This document shows positions 5,412 to 5,743 of a stretch of DNA of 5,743 nt, in pieces (position 1 is the first letter of the stretch; the number at the start of each line of letters is the position of its first letter). The position numbers and the translations under genes are program-made. The notes beneath the pieces were generated by a model. The model saw only the letters and a list, made by a program, of their open reading frames with translations, ran no database searches and was not told where the DNA came from. The DNA is from Bacillota bacterium. Its GTDB lineage: Bacteria; Bacillota_H; UBA994; UBA5500. Location of the stretch: positions 1 to 5,743 of the forward strand of contig JAAYGE010000209.1 of NCBI GenBank assembly GCA_012727835.1, in the 5' to 3' direction.

Positions 5412-5743
5412 CGGCACTCACTCCTTTCTCCACTAGGGCCAGACCGGCACGAATTTTTTCACCTTCCGGGCCTGCCCGCAGGGCCGTCAGCTGTTCCCTA
5501 GCTTGGGACAATTGCTGTTCAGCCTGCTGGTCGCCCAGCCCTAAACTTAGGGCCGCTGCCAACCCGGCCACTAGCCCCTCCACCATAGCGCTGCTCGCCT
5601 CTTCTACCCCCGCCGCGTCGCCAGCCACATAAATCCGGGGATTAGTAGTGCAAAGATGGCTATCTCGCACAGCTACCGCCCCACCCAGCTGGGGCACATA
5701 TTTCATCTCACAGCCGGCTTGCCATAACAGGTCACTCAAGGGG
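5404..5743 (-). CDS. pdhA: NAD(P)/FAD-dependent oxidoreductase alpha subunit, C-terminal part (PdhA/HcnB-like), cut by the right edge
   Basis: The last 112 residues of a disulfide-reductase-fold flavoprotein; the N-terminus lies beyond the window. The visible part begins PLSDLLWQAGC and carries the second FAD-contact motif IYVAGDAAGVEEASSAMVEG (GDAAG at visible residues 41-45), which is close to alpha subunits of dye-linked proline dehydrogenase, hydroxyproline dehydrogenase and HcnB. An in-frame TTG at 5739-5737 is an internal codon, not a start: the frame stays open to the edge and no binding site precedes it. The TAA stop (5406-5404) overlaps the ferredoxin start by 8 nt. This gene would lead the four-gene set in the visible region; its promoter is outside. 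Whether the subunit uses NAD(P) or only holds FAD cannot be judged from this fragment. Confidence 0.82.
   Translation of the reverse strand, partial: PLSDLLWQAGCEMKYVPQLGGAVAVRDSHLCTTNPRIYVAGDAAGVEEASSAMVEGLVAGLAAALSLGLGDQQAEQQLSQAREQLTALRAGPEGEKIRAGLALVEKGVSADA

Overview
The window looks like chromosomal DNA of a spore-forming, probably anaerobic clostridial Firmicute (Peptococcaceae/Moorella-like). The basis is strong AGGAGG-type ribosome binding sites, tightly packed genes, a sporulation-type polysaccharide deacetylase, and an iron-sulfur/flavin amine dehydrogenase cluster of a kind found in anaerobic Firmicutes and Thermococcales. The species assignment is inference. No tRNA, rRNA, CRISPR array, insertion sequence or phage gene was seen.

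Layout: (1) Bases 1-252 hold the 5' part of an unrecognised minus-strand gene that runs off the left edge. (2) After a divergent spacer with an extended -10 promoter, a plus-strand operon starts at 390. It encodes a split ThrE-type exporter (YjjP-like 252 aa, then YjjB-like 149 aa, overlapping at ATGA) and an AEC-family permease (298 aa). (3) After a 63-bp gap carrying small inverted repeats, a PdaB-like polysaccharide deacetylase begins at 2557. An in-frame TAA replaces a codon expected to be tyrosine, just after the RPPFGD motif; the other 99 codons follow intact in the same frame. As written it is a pseudogene, or there is a single-base error. (4) The convergent spacer 3337-3495 holds a 3'-UTR hairpin and a strong terminator. 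(5) From the right edge back to 3496, four minus-strand genes overlap end to start by 8, 14 and 17 nt: an FAD/NAD(P) oxidoreductase alpha subunit (C-terminus only), a two-cluster ferredoxin, a BFD-like [2Fe-2S] protein and a DAO-family flavoprotein. Order and content match the pdhA-pdhF-pdhX-pdhB dye-linked L-proline dehydrogenase clusters and the related hydroxyproline dehydrogenase and HcnABC-like enzymes.

How they may work together: the right-hand cluster probably forms one membrane-free complex that oxidises an amino acid such as proline, hydroxyproline, sarcosine or glycine on the beta subunit and passes electrons through FAD and Fe-S centres to the alpha subunit. The left-hand operon looks like export of small amino or organic acids. 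A functional link between the two is only speculation. Nothing here is clearly a new system. The best items for follow-up are the nonsense codon in the deacetylase, the undefined C-terminal domain of the ferredoxin subunit, and the pairing of a split ThrE exporter with an AEC permease.
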